Notes under the pieces: generated by a model
Databases searched by the model: none
What the model saw: the letters and a program-made list of their open reading frames with translations, nothing else
Told to the model about the DNA's origin: nothing
Origin: Thunnus maccoyii
Taxonomy: Eukaryota; Chordata; Actinopteri; Scombriformes; Scombridae
Assembly (NCBI RefSeq): GCF_910596095.1
Contig: NC_056545.1
Span: forward strand, 1,187,001 to 1,251,000
DNA: 64,000 bases
Direction of reading: 5' to 3'
Part shown: one piece after another, positions 36,876 to 48,560 of the stretch
Position numbering within the stretch: position 1 is the first letter of the stretch
How the letters are laid out: each line of letters starts with the position of its first letter
Program-made: the position numbers and the translations under genes

Positions 36876-37358
36876 TGATGTAAATCTACTCAACACTGTT
36901 CTCTGCAATGAAAACGTGTTTGGTATGATTCAGTGTAACTGGATTGTTGTTATGCATAAATCACAGTGTCATCTGCGTACACTTCACACACAACATCTTA
37001 ACAGCTTTCAGGTGAATCATTTATTTATATATCAACAGAGGAGCAAAGGACCCAGTATTGAGCCTTGTGGTACACCCCATTTACAATTTACCATTTACTA
37101 ACTACTCTGTATTGTGCTGTGACATTGTTTGATTGGTAGATGTGTCCTGTTTTCAGTGTGTGCATTTTAATTATATGTACCATACATTTTATAAGACATG
37201 TAATTTTATTGTTATTAGTTATTCTAGTTAAAGGTTGCCTTTTTAACATTTGGCCAGGGACAACTAACTCTGGCTCATTTACAGCTCTGTTTTCAGTTGA
37301 TTGAAACGGTGTCCCAGACTTAAAAATTGGGGTTATTACAGCCGTTTTGTGGAGACAC

Positions 37359-39531
37359 GGCAGTAAATCCTGACATATATTTGGACTGTTTTTCTCCAGT
37401 AGACTTGTCTGAACTAACTTCAATGATTTGTTCAGCAAACCTGTCTCTTAGATCCCATCCCAACTAGGCTGCTTAAGGAAGCCTTACCCTTAGTGAGCAC
37501 TTCTTTACTAGATATGATTAATTTGTCTTTAGTAACAGGCTATGTACCACAGTCCTTTAAAGTAGCTGTAATTAAACCTCTTCTTAAGAAGCCTACTATT
37601 GATCCAGGTGTTTTAGCCAATTATAGACCTATATCTAACCTTCCATTTCTATCCAAGATCTTTGAGAAAGCAGTCTCTAATCAGTTATGTGACTTTCTAC
37701 ATAACAATAGTTTATTTGAGGATTTTCAGTCAGGATTTAGAGGCATCATAGCATAGAGACAGCACTGGTGAAAGTCACAAATGACCTCCTAACTGCATCG
37801 GACAAAGGATTTGTCTCTATACTTGTCCTGTTAGATCTTAGTGCTGCATTCGATACAATTGACCATCAAATCCTTTTGCAGAGACTAGAACATTTAATTG
37901 GCATTAAAGGAACTGCATTAAGCTGGTTTAAGTCCTATTTATCAGACCGATTTCAGTTTGTACATGTTAATGATGAATCCTCCATGAAGGCAAAAGTTAG
38001 ACACGGAGTTCCACAAGGTTCTGTACTTGGACCAATACTATTCACCTTGTATATGCTTCCTTTAGGTAATATTATTAGGAAACACTCCATAAATTTTCAT
38101 TGTTACGCAGATGACACCCAATTATATTTATCAGTGAAGCCTGATGAACCCAATCAGTTAAACAAACTCCAAACATGCCTTAACGACATAAAGACCTGGA
38201 TGACCTGCAATTTTCTACTACTAAATTCAGATAAAACTGAAGTTATTGCGTTTGGCCCTAAACACCTTAGAAACACATTATCTAATGATAAAGCTGCTCT
38301 GGATGGCATTACCCTGGCCTCCAGCACCACCGTAAGGAATCTGGGAGTTATCTTTGATCAGGATATGTCCTTTAACTCCCACATAAATCAAATCTCAAGG
38401 ACTGCCTTTTTTCACTTACGTAATATCACAAAAATCAGGCACATCCTGTCCCTAAAAGATGCAGAAAAACTAGTTCACGCATTTGTTACTTCTAGGCTGG
38501 ATTATTGCAGTTCCTTATTATCAGGCTGCCCTAACAAGTCTCTAAAGACTCTCCAGCTGGTCCAGAATGCAGCTGCACGTGTTCTGACTAAAACTAGAAA
38601 AAGAGACCACATTTCTCCCATTTTAGCTTCACTACATTGGCTTCCTGTAAAATTGAGAATAGAATTTAAAATCCTCCTAACGTACAAAGCCCTTAATGGT
38701 CAGGCACCATCATATCTTGAAGAGCTCATAATACCGTATTATCCCACCAGAACACTGCGCTCCCAGTATGCAGGCTTACTGGTGGTTCCTACAGTCTTTA
38801 AAAGTAGAATGGGAGGCAGAGCCTTCAGCTATCAGGCTCCTCTTCTATGGAACCATCTACCGGATTCAGTCCGGGGTGCAGACACCCTCTCTATGTTTAA
38901 GAGTAGGTTTAAAACTTTCCTTTTTGATAAAGCTTATAGTTAGGGCCGACCAGGCTCGCCTTGGATCAGCCCTTAGTTATGCTGCTATAGGCCTAGACTG
39001 CTGGGGGACTTCCCATGATGTACTGAGCTCCTCTCTCCTCCTCCTCCTCTCCATCTGTATGCATTCATGTAACATCAATGCATGTCACTAACTTTGCTTC
39101 TTCCCCGGAGTTTTTTTGTGCTTTCTCATCTCACAGGAACCCCTGGGTTCTGGGCCGAGTCTTCGCGGTCCTTCACAATCCTGATGGAATCCTTCCCTGG
39201 CTATTGCTGCTTGTGCTTGTTGTTGTTGTTGTGATTGTTTTTCTTCTGTCCCCCCTCCCCCTTTCCCTCTCTCTTTCTCTCTCTCTTTCTCTCTCTCAAC
39301 CCAACCGGTCAAAGCAGATGGCCGCCCACCAAGAGCCGGGGTCTGCTTGAGGTTTCTACCCGTTAAAGGGGAGTTTTTCCTTACCGCTGTCGCCAAGTGC
39401 TGCTCATGGGGGAATTGTTGGGTCTCTGTAAATTAAAGAGTACGGTCTTGACCTGCTCTATGTGAAAAGTGCCTTGAGATGACTTCTGTTGTGATATGGC
39501 GCTATATAAATAAAGATTGATTGATTGATTG
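37359..39531 (+). mobile_element. 5'-truncated L2-family LINE, copy 2
   Basis: Near-identical to the element at 28123-30288, at the same place in the next unit. It shares the frameshift between the two halves of the reverse transcriptase and adds its own stop just before it (GCATAG at about 37750). A deletion near 37435 removes several bases present in copy 1. The longest frame is 37768-38943, with the YADDTQLYL motif. The (GATT)n tail is at about 39514-39530. Confidence 0.9.
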
Positions 39532-39579
39532 ACTGACTTGTTGTGCTGCTCGTCATCCTGCTCTGTTCTTCTGTTTTAG

Positions 39580-39759
39580 GTGCTGACGTTTGGTAGTGAC
39601 CGACTGAGAGAAAACCTCACCTACTGTGAGACAGGAACACGTCTAATCAGACCTGAAGAAGAGTTTCGCGATTTTGAGGAAGCTACAGATCTTGTTAAAG
39701 AGTTGTGGCCCAACTATCCGTCACCACTGGAGCGCTCGCTGAACATTCATGCATCCTAA
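39580..39759 (+). pseudogene. Duplicate of gene U terminal exon (copy 3)
   Basis: Third 180-nt copy of gene U exon 4, again with an intact acceptor, open frame and TAA. It differs from copy 2 at only a few positions (LWPNYP, NIHAS). As with copy 2, no upstream gene U exons accompany it. Confidence 0.75.
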
Positions 39760-40299
39760 TTTAGTCATGAAGGGGAAACTTTGTATTTACAATATTTAGT
39801 ATTTGATCAGGATTCTGTGTTTGCTAATTTTGGTATGAAGTAATAATAATAATTTATATTTTTAAAATAATGCTTTACGGCTCAGATGGTTGCCATAGCA
39901 CCACCAACAGGAAGACTGTTCCTACAGTTTAGTCACTTTAGAAGAGAGTAGAGCGTTCTGCCGAGTTTAGTGCTTTTTCATTCATGTTGAGGCCATTTGT
40001 TTGTCAAAAAAATGCAAGCGTGAAAAAAAAGATTAAAAAAAGTCTTTAAGTTAGTCATTATTTGTAGAATGCAGATGTCTTGGCAAGTGAATTTACATTT
40101 AAATATCATGCAGATGGAAAGGTGACTTGTAGAGTGTCTTTAAGCGCTTTACAGTTAAAATGAAGCATCAGTTGAGAAGGTGGTGTAATATCTATATGTC
40201 CTTGGTGAGAAGGATGAAGGTTGTTTAGATGAATGTTCTGCCCACCGTGGGGTCATTATGTAGCTTAATGTTAGCTTTAATGTGCAAAAGATGTTTTTT

Positions 40300-40488
40300 T
40301 TCATTTTATCCAGATGTTTTTCAGTGTCTTGCCAAAGCATTCTTAACATTGGTTAATAAACTAATTTCAACCTTTTTATGGAGCGACAAAAAATCTAGAA
40401 TACAGAAAGAATTTGAAATGCAGAAAGAGTTTTTAACACTTGAGGATGCTGAAACATACTTTTATAACAAGCCGCATAGATTAACATG
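40300..40488 (+). pseudogene. Short LINE-like coding remnant, second copy
   Basis: Duplicate of the remnant at 21640-21895, retaining FLWSDKKSRIQKEF and then, after an internal deletion, FLTLEDAETYFYNKPHRLT. Same weak resemblance to an L1-like C-terminal region. It is part of the segmental unit and not an independent insertion. Confidence 0.35.
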
Positions 40489-41036
40489 AAGCTGTTTTGT
40501 GGAACTCCCTTAAAGAAATACCTTTTAAATCAAACTTAATCAGTTCTTACATGTTTATCTTTGCTATTTATGTCATGTTTCCTGTTGGGTTTTTTGGTAT
40601 TGTTTAAAAATCTTCATTCAACCATTGTATGTTAATCATGTTCTGTAAAGTCTTTTGCATCTTTACTTTGAAATCTGCTGTGCAAATAAAATAATACATC
40701 ATACCTCCATTTATGGTCCTGAAAAAAAAATTTCATTCAACTGAACGATTAAATAAACTTGAACACAGAGGCGGAAAGTAATCAAATACATGTACCTAAG
40801 TGCTGAGCTTAAGTACAATTTTTAGGTACTTTACTTGAGTATTTCCATTTGATGCTACTTTATGCTTCTACTCCACTACATTTATTTAGTTAGTCATCAG
40901 ATCTCAATTTTATGAGTAAAACAGATAATGATTTAAATCACTTTGTAGAGATCTTTTTCCTCTTTGACATTCAAAGGTCTTTTTCTGTCGATCAGTGTCA
41001 AAAAATTCACATTAATCGATTTTGATTCAATATATA

Positions 41037-42666
41037 CAGTACAGACCAAAAGTTTGGACACACCTTCTCATTCAATGAGTTTCCTTTCTTTTCATGACTA
41101 TTGACATTGTAGATTCACACTGAAGGCATCAAAACTATGAATTAACACATGTGGAAATATGTACTTAACAAAAAAGTGTAAAACAACTGAAAATACGCCT
41201 TATATTCTAGTTTCTTCAAAGTAGCCACCTTTTGCTCTCATTACTGCTTTGCACACACTCTGCATTCTCTTGATGAGCTTCAAGAGGTAGTCACCTGAAA
41301 TGGTTTTCACTTCACAGGTGTGCCCTGTCAGGTTTAATAAGTGGGATTTCTTGCCTTATAAATGGGGTTGGGACCATCAGTTGTGTTGTGCAGAAGTCAG
41401 GTGGATACACAGCTGATAGTCCTACTGAATAGACTGTTAGAATTTGTATTATGGCAAGAAAAAAGCAGCTAAGTAAAGAAAAACGAGTGGCCATCATTAC
41501 TTTAAGAACTGAAGGTCAGTCAGTCCGAAAAATTGGGAAAACTTTGAAAGTGTCCCCAAGTGCAGTCGCAAAAACCATCAAGCGCTACAAAGAAACTGGC
41601 TCACATGAGGACCGCCCCAGGAAAGGAAGACCAAGAGTCACCTCTGCTGCGGAGGATAAGTTCATCCGAGTCACCAGCCTCAGACATCGCAGGTTAACAG
41701 CAGCTCAGATTAGAGACCAGGTCAATGCCACACAGAGTTCTAGCAGCAGACACATCTCTAGAACAACTGTTAAGAGGAGACTGTGTGAATCAGGCCTTCA
41801 TGGTAGAATAGCTGCTAGGAAACCACTGCTAAGGACAGGCAACAAGCAGAAGAGACTTGTTTGGGCTAAAGAACACAAGGAATGGACATTAAACCAGTGG
41901 AAATCTGTGCTTTGGTCTGATGAGTCCAAATTTGAGATCTTTGGTTCCAACCACCGTGTCTTTGTGCGACGCAGAAAAGGTGAACGGATGGACTCTACAT
42001 GCCTGGTTCCCACCGTGAAGCATGGAGGAGGAGGTGTGATGGTGTGGGGGTGCTTTGCTGGTGACACTGTTGGGGATTTATTCCAAATTGAAGGCATACT
42101 GAACCAGCATGGCTAACACAGCATCTTGCAGCGGCATGCTATTCCATCCGGTTTGTGTTTAGTTGGACCATCATTTATTTTTCAACAGGACAATGACCCC
42201 AAACACACCTTCAGGCTGTGTAAGGGCTATTTGACCAAGAAGGAGAGTGATGGGGTGCTGCGCCAGAAGACCTGGCCTCCACAGTCACCGGACCTGAACC
42301 CAATCGAGATGGTTCGGGGTGAGCTGGACCGCAGAGTGAAGGCAAAAGGGCCAACAAGTGCTAAGCATCTCTGGGAACTCCTTCAAGACTGTTGGAAGAC
42401 CATTTCAGGTGACTACCTCTTGACGCTCATCAAGAGAATGCCAAGAGTGTGCGAAGCAGTAATCAAAGCAAAAGGTGGCTACTTTGAAGAAACTAGAATA
42501 TAAGACATATTTTCAGTTGTTTCACACTTTTTTGTCAAGTATATAATTCCACATGTGTTAATTCATAGTTTTGATGCCTTCAGTGTGAATCTACAATTTT
42601 CATAGTCATGAAAATAAAGAAAACTCTTTGAATGAGAAGGTGTGTCCAAACTTTTGGTCTGTACTG
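41037..42666 (+). mobile_element. Near-complete Tc1/mariner element
   Basis: The element runs from CAGTACAGACCAAAAGTTTG to its reverse complement ending GGTCTGTACTG, flanked by TA on both sides (41035-41036, 42667-42668). Terminal inverted repeats extend well over 100 bp with few differences (ACACCTTCTCATTCAA, TTGATGCCTTCAGTGTGAAT). The same site is empty, as an uninterrupted ATATATATAAAACATT run, at about 22160, 31465 and 48525. The insertion is therefore younger than the tandem duplication. Confidence 0.95.
41451..42503 (+). pseudogene. Tc1 transposase with one in-frame stop
   Basis: A Tc1-family transposase for DNA cut-and-paste at TA sites. The N-terminal helix-turn-helix DNA-binding region reads SVRKIGKTLKVSPSAVAKTI, with the GRPR linker (in RKGRPRVTSA) after it. 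The catalytic acidic blocks are all present: LWSDESKFEIFG (about residue 157), FQQDNDPKHT, and SPDLNPIE. A single TAA at 42114-42116 interrupts the frame. Both halves are otherwise in the same frame and together give the usual length of about 350 codons. The copy is therefore recently dead, or just able to produce a truncated protein lacking the second and third catalytic residues. Confidence 0.92.
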
Positions 42667-43852
42667 TATATAAAACATTTACTCAAGTACTGTACTTGTA
42701 GTGATTAACTACATCAAGCTCATAATACTTATGTACTTTTACTGCAATACTTTAACTACATCAAGCTCATAATACTTATGTACTTTTACTGCAATACTTT
42801 AACTACATCAAGCTCATAATACTTGCCTGTTGTGTTTACATGCGTGTTTGTTTACATGAGAATGTCACCGACATTTTAACCAACATGACGCCAAAATTAA
42901 CAGCATGGCTTCTTGTGTCTGAGGCAAATAATCTGTCTGCCTGTTTCAGCAGGTTGTTTCTAGAAGGTTTCAGCATTTTGATAAATCCAGTTTTCACTAA
43001 CCACCGCTAAGGAAACACCCAGTACATAGACGGCACGTTAGGGAACATGAAACAGGTGATTTACTGCTTGTTTTTAATGTCATTTAGTAAACAGTGATAA
43101 GAAAACATCATTAAACTCTGAGGGAACATTACTAATGACGGCCTTGCATCAAACACAAAAGCAAAAAACTCAGTCCGAGCTGTCTTAAGTCGGTCTTTTT
43201 CTCGTCTTGATGTTCCAATAACGTCAAACATGTTTAATATTATCCTAAGTCTTCAGTTTTGGGTCATGCAATTAGTGAAGTTCAATGACATGAACATTGT
43301 CAATGACTAGGCATGCAGCAAACAGGAAGCAGCAAACTGGGTGTTACTGTAACAGCTGAAAAAACTAAACTCAAATACCATCACACACACATGATGGACA
43401 GTGAGTTAACAATGTAATTAGTTGGTGTTTAATGGGCATGTATCTGATCCACCAACCAGCATGTATTTTAAACACACAAGAGTCCAAACTAAAGCTGGAG
43501 GACGAGAATTCAGTTTTCTCATTTAATTTAATTTAATTTATTTTAATTTGTGGTTCCATTTCATCTTGTTTTATCGATTTTATTCTTCCTGTTTGTTTGT
43601 TTTGTGTTTATCTTTTGTTTTGATGCCTTTTTGTAAAGCAGTTTGAGCTGCTGCAGGTCATTTTTTGTGACCTTGTGGGGCTGAAAACTCAGCATGTGTT
43701 TCAGCAGACTACACGTTCAGTACTTCTGAGGTCTGATGTGTGACTTCCTCCCACATTCTGACCTCAGTGTGAAGTGTTCACATTTCTGGACAGTTGAGTC
43801 TCAAATTAGCTGATAAAACAGGAAATGTTCATGTGTCAGTTTGATGTTGATC

Positions 43853-46800
43853 ATGAAGACTGTGAGCAGGTTGCTGATCGTTCTCCTCACAGGTACTCTG
43901 CTCTTTAACTTTCTATAACTCTGACTTCACACTGACTTTATGTAATATGAGACAGTTAGAGACAGTTTCTGTGGTGTGTTTACATGAAACAACAGATTTT
44001 AGCTGCTTACAGACCTGAAAGTGTTGAAGTTTCTCTCTTTGTGTCTTCAGTCATTGAACGCAGCAGCAGCTGGAGCAGCATGAAGGTTGTTCGTCGAGCA
44101 GGTGAGAACATCACTCTGCCGTGTAAATATGACATCAAGAAACACGGAGCGAGGTCAGTTTGCTGGGGTCGAGGATCAATACCAAGGTTTGGCTGCAACA
44201 ACCAGATCATCTCCACAGACGGACATAAAGTGATAGAATCAACCAGAGTTTCCAGCAGGTATCAGTTACTGGGACGACTGGAGGATGGAGATGTTTCTCT
44301 GACGATCCTGAAAACCACAGAAGAAGATGCTGGACGGTACACATGCAGAGTGCTGATACCTGGGCCGTTCAATAATGAAAAACATCACATTGAGCTGATC
44401 ATTGAGAAAGGTAAGAAATGGTTTTTATAAAAGAATAAAGTTTGTGCAGGAAGTTACTTGAAGGACGGAGATTCATAAACTAATGTTCAGTGTTCAGAGG
44501 TTTGATGTTATCAATTAATCGACCAATTACTTTCTTGATTCATTGATTTTTGTTCAGTTCATAAAAAGTCAGTGAATTGTGAAAAATGTCCAACACAAGT
44601 TCCTGGTTTTGTTCGACCAACAGTCCAAACCCCAAAGATCTTTATTATCATAGAGGAGCAGAAAACTAGAGAATCTTCATGTTTATGAAGCTGGAATCAG
44701 TGAATGTTTTGTTGGAAATCTTCTGAACTGATGATTCAACTGTTACAATTTTATGTTCTTAAACCTAAATGACCAAATGTTTGTCACGTCCTCCAGAAGA
44801 AGTTTTTCTGATCTGCCGCCTCTTTCGTTAAATGTCTGATGAAGTTTAGGAAACGAAAATTATTCTATTGATGTTAGAGAGAGACGAGCTGGCTGAAACG
44901 TGTCAGAATGATGAAGATTTTACACCTCAGAGGTTTTAAAATGAAAGTCGTAACTTCTGAACATGAACTCGCTGTCTGACATGTGAACAAACTGCTGCTG
45001 CTGTTTCTCTGCAGACGACACGTTCAGCACTTCTGAGGTTTGATGTGTGAAGTGTTCACATCTCTGGACAGTTGAGTCTCAAATTAGCTGATAAAACAGG
45101 AAATGTTCACATTTCTGTACACTTTAGTCTCAAACTGACTGATAAAACAGGAAATGTTCATGTGTCAGTTTGATGTTGATCATAAAGACTGTGAGCAGGT
45201 TGCTGATCGTTCTCCTCACAGGTACTCTGCTCTTTAACTTTCTATAACTCTGACTTCACACTGACTTTATGTAATATGAGACAGTTAGAGACAGTTTCTG
45301 TGGTGTGTTTACATGAAACAACAGATTTTAGCTGCTTACAGACCTGAAAGTGTTGAAGTGTCTCTTTGTGTCTTCAGTCATTGAACGCAGCAGCAGCAGC
45401 AGCAGCATGAAGGTTGTTGGTCGAGCAGGTGAGAACATCACTCTGCCGTGTAAATATGACTTCAAGTATTACGGAGTGTTGTCAGCTTGCTGGGGTCGAG
45501 GATCGCTACCACTTTCAGGCTGCAACAACCAGATCATCTCCACAGACGAACATAAAGTGATAGAATCAACCAGAGTTTCCAGCAGGTATCAGTTACTGGG
45601 ACGACTGGAGGATGGAGATGTTTCTCTGACGATCCTGAACACCACAGAAGAAGATGCTGGACTGTACGGATGCTTGGTGGACATACCTGGGTGGTTCAAT
45701 AATGAAAAACATCACATTGATCTGATCATTGAGAAAGGTAAGAAATGTTTTTTATAAAAGAATAAAGTTTGTGCAGGAAGTTACTTGAAGGACGGAGATT
45801 CATAAACTAATGTTCAGTGTTCAGAGGTTTGATGTTATCAGTTAATCTACCAATTACTTTCTTGATTCATAGATTTTTGTTCAGTTCATAAAATGTCAGT
45901 GAATTGTGAAAAATGTCCAACACAAGTTCCTGGTTTTGTTCGACCAACAGTCCAAACCCCAAAGATCTTTATTATCATAGAGGAGCAGAAAACTAGAAAA
46001 TCTTCATGTTTATGAAGCTGGAATCAGTGAATTTTTTGTTGGAAATTTTCTGAACTGATGATTCAACTGTTACAATTTTATGTTCTTAAACCTAAATGAC
46101 CAAATGTTTGTCACGTCCTCCAGAAGAAGTTTTTCTGATCTGCCGCCTCTTTCGTTAAATGTCTGATGAAGTTTAGGAAACGAAATTATTCTATTGATGT
46201 TAGAGAGAGACGAGCTGGCTGAAACGTGTCAGAATGATGAAGATTTTACATCTCAGAGGTTTTAAAACAATAGTCGTAACTTCTGAACATGAACTCGCTG
46301 TCTGACATGTGAACAAACTGCTGCTGCTGTTTCTCTGCAGACGACACGTTCAGCATTTCAGAGGTTTGATGTGTGACTGATAAAACAGGAAGGGTTCATG
46401 TAGGGATGTGACTGGGATGGATGCAAAACCAAAACCAAAGTCAACTTCTCTTTTAGTGACAGAAAATATTTTGTCAATCAATTCATCATTTAACTCATTT
46501 TTTCTAGCAAACATGCAGAATATTCATCATTTCCAGCTTCTTAATTGTGAAGATTTGCTGCTTTTCTTTGTCGTTTGTGACAGTAAACCCTCCAGCCTCG
46601 ACCACAGCAGCCACCACAACAGAGAGAGGACGTCATGTCACACTGGTTGAAGAGGTGAGTTGAAGTCAGTAGTTAAAAAATAAGTTTATAAGACAAGTTT
46701 TATTTTAGGTTTTGATCCAGTGACTCATCTGATTCCTGCAGTGCATCAAACAGCAGTTCATCTCTGAAACAAACAAACAAACAGCAGTCCAAACACGAAA

Positions 46801-47643
46801 AATTAGTTGTCGTTGAGTCCAGCTTTAAATCCAGAGACTTCAGAATGGTTCCAAATGTTGAAGTTTTCTCCAGAGTCTCTTCTCTCAGAGTGAATTGTCT
46901 CCAGATGTTGTGATGAAGTCATTTCATCCAGTTGTTTAAAAGCAGAGAAACTGATTTTCACTCCTTTAACATCAGTTATTTGACTGTAAACGTATCAACC
47001 AGAAGAGTTTTCTGTCCTCACTTTTAATCCAAATGTAGAGAAAATATGTTGGTTCTCTCTCAAACTTAACACCCCATCTGCTATCTGATTTTTAGAACAT
47101 TATTTTAATGTGAAACAGTTTCCAGGTGTGTTTTAGAGACGTCTGTCAGAAAACAGGTGAATCTATTTTCAGCTGACAAACAACCAAACTGCTTCACTGC
47201 CAACATCTGGTGAGAAGGACACACTGCTAGAGATTAAACTAGTCCAATAACACAAAACCAGTCAGCAGTTAGTTTTATAATTGATTTATTGTTTGAGTCT
47301 TTTTGAAGTAAAAATGTCAAAATTTTCTGTCTCCAGATTCTCAGATATGAAAATTTGCTGCTTGTGTCTAATTTTCTCACAGTAAACTGAATCTGACAAA
47401 ACAAATGTTTATATTTTGATCTTTGATAAGATGTTTGTTGTTTAGAGTTTAGTTCATCTGTGTGTGATAATAATAACAAATATAATTCTAACTGAACAAA
47501 AAACATTTGTTTGTTTGTTTGTTGACAGTTGTGGAGCACACCTGCTCAGCAGGTAAACAATCTGCACATCTTCATCGGAAACACAGTGAAACTCTTCATT
47601 GTCTTCCTCATATCTGCACTGCTGCTGATAGCTGCTTACAGTC

Positions 47644-47688
<45 letters not shown>

Positions 47689-47970
47689 CAGGTCCTGTGA
47701 TTCTTCATATAATAGAAATGATTAGAAGATGAATGTAGTTTATTGCATCGAGACACTTTGACTACAGTCGTTCTCCACTTTACTCATTGATTTGTTAACA
47801 TTAAAGACATTAATTAACAGAAATTGCAGCTGTATGCAAACATAAAGAGATCCTCAAGTTTAAATAAACACTGAGTGTAACTACACTCTGATCATTTAAG
47901 AGCTTCAAACTTTAAATATTTTTTATTTTAAAAGGAAGCAAACATGTTCATTATTATATACATGAAGGTC

Positions 47971-48021
<51 letters not shown>

Positions 48022-48560
48022 TTTTCCTTCTGTAACAATGTTGTGAATGTGAATTAATGTCAGTTTATCTGATTACAGTCGTGTCATTAAAGTTTTTTTC
48101 AATCTGACTTTGAGTCACAGAAACACAAAACACAAGAAGCTTCATAAAGCAACAGTCTGTTTATTTACAGCAGCATAAAAACCAGACAACAGTTCATGTT
48201 TCACAGCAGCTCCATGTCACATTATTTTCATCTGTTTACAGAAATAATCTGATTTTCAATCGATCGTCGCCCTCATGAGGCCAAATTACATCATTACATC
48301 ATGAAAACTAAACTAAACTTTTACTTTCATCAACTTTAAGGAAACAAAACTACAATCATTTAAAACTGATCAAAGTTTTGTTTTTATTTCATGTGTCTGC
48401 AGGAGTGTGGAGGACCAATCAAAGCACAGCGACTGACAGGAGGCAGAACCAATTTGACATTCAAAGGTCTTTTTCTGTCGATCAGTGTCAAACAATTCAT
48501 ATTAAATCGATTTTGATTCAATATATATATAAAACATTTACTCAAGTACTGTACTTGTAG
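43853..48560 (+). CDS. TIM-family receptor 3/4: predicted fused gene with two IgV domains
   Basis: Exons: 43853-43892 (signal), 44051-44410 (IgV-a), 45378-45737 (IgV-b), 46584-46654 (stalk), 47529-47640 (transmembrane), 48403-48560 (tail). All junctions are in phase, including IgV-a to IgV-b, for about 366 aa. IgV-a has no stalk, membrane or tail exons of its own. The duplicated signal exon between the two IgV exons (45182-45221) has ATA in place of ATG and, having been a first exon, no acceptor. Skipping it is therefore the simple reading. IgV-a has the ligand loop PGPFNNEK and IgV-b PGWFNNEK, both altered from WFND. IgV-b has a run of serines (ERSSSSSS). The tail loses the DSSV end: after RRQNQF it reads into repeat sequence and ends QVLYL. 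Separate genes or single-domain splice forms are possible; transcripts would decide. Confidence 0.7.
45182..45221 (+). pseudogene. TIM signal-peptide exon with lost start codon
   Basis: Identical in sequence to the signal exons of genes 1-3 and 5 except that the ATG is ATA. The donor (CACAG|GTACTC) remains. It lies about 1.33 kb after the working signal exon of copy 3, showing that a signal-plus-IgV segment was duplicated in tandem. Confidence 0.85.
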
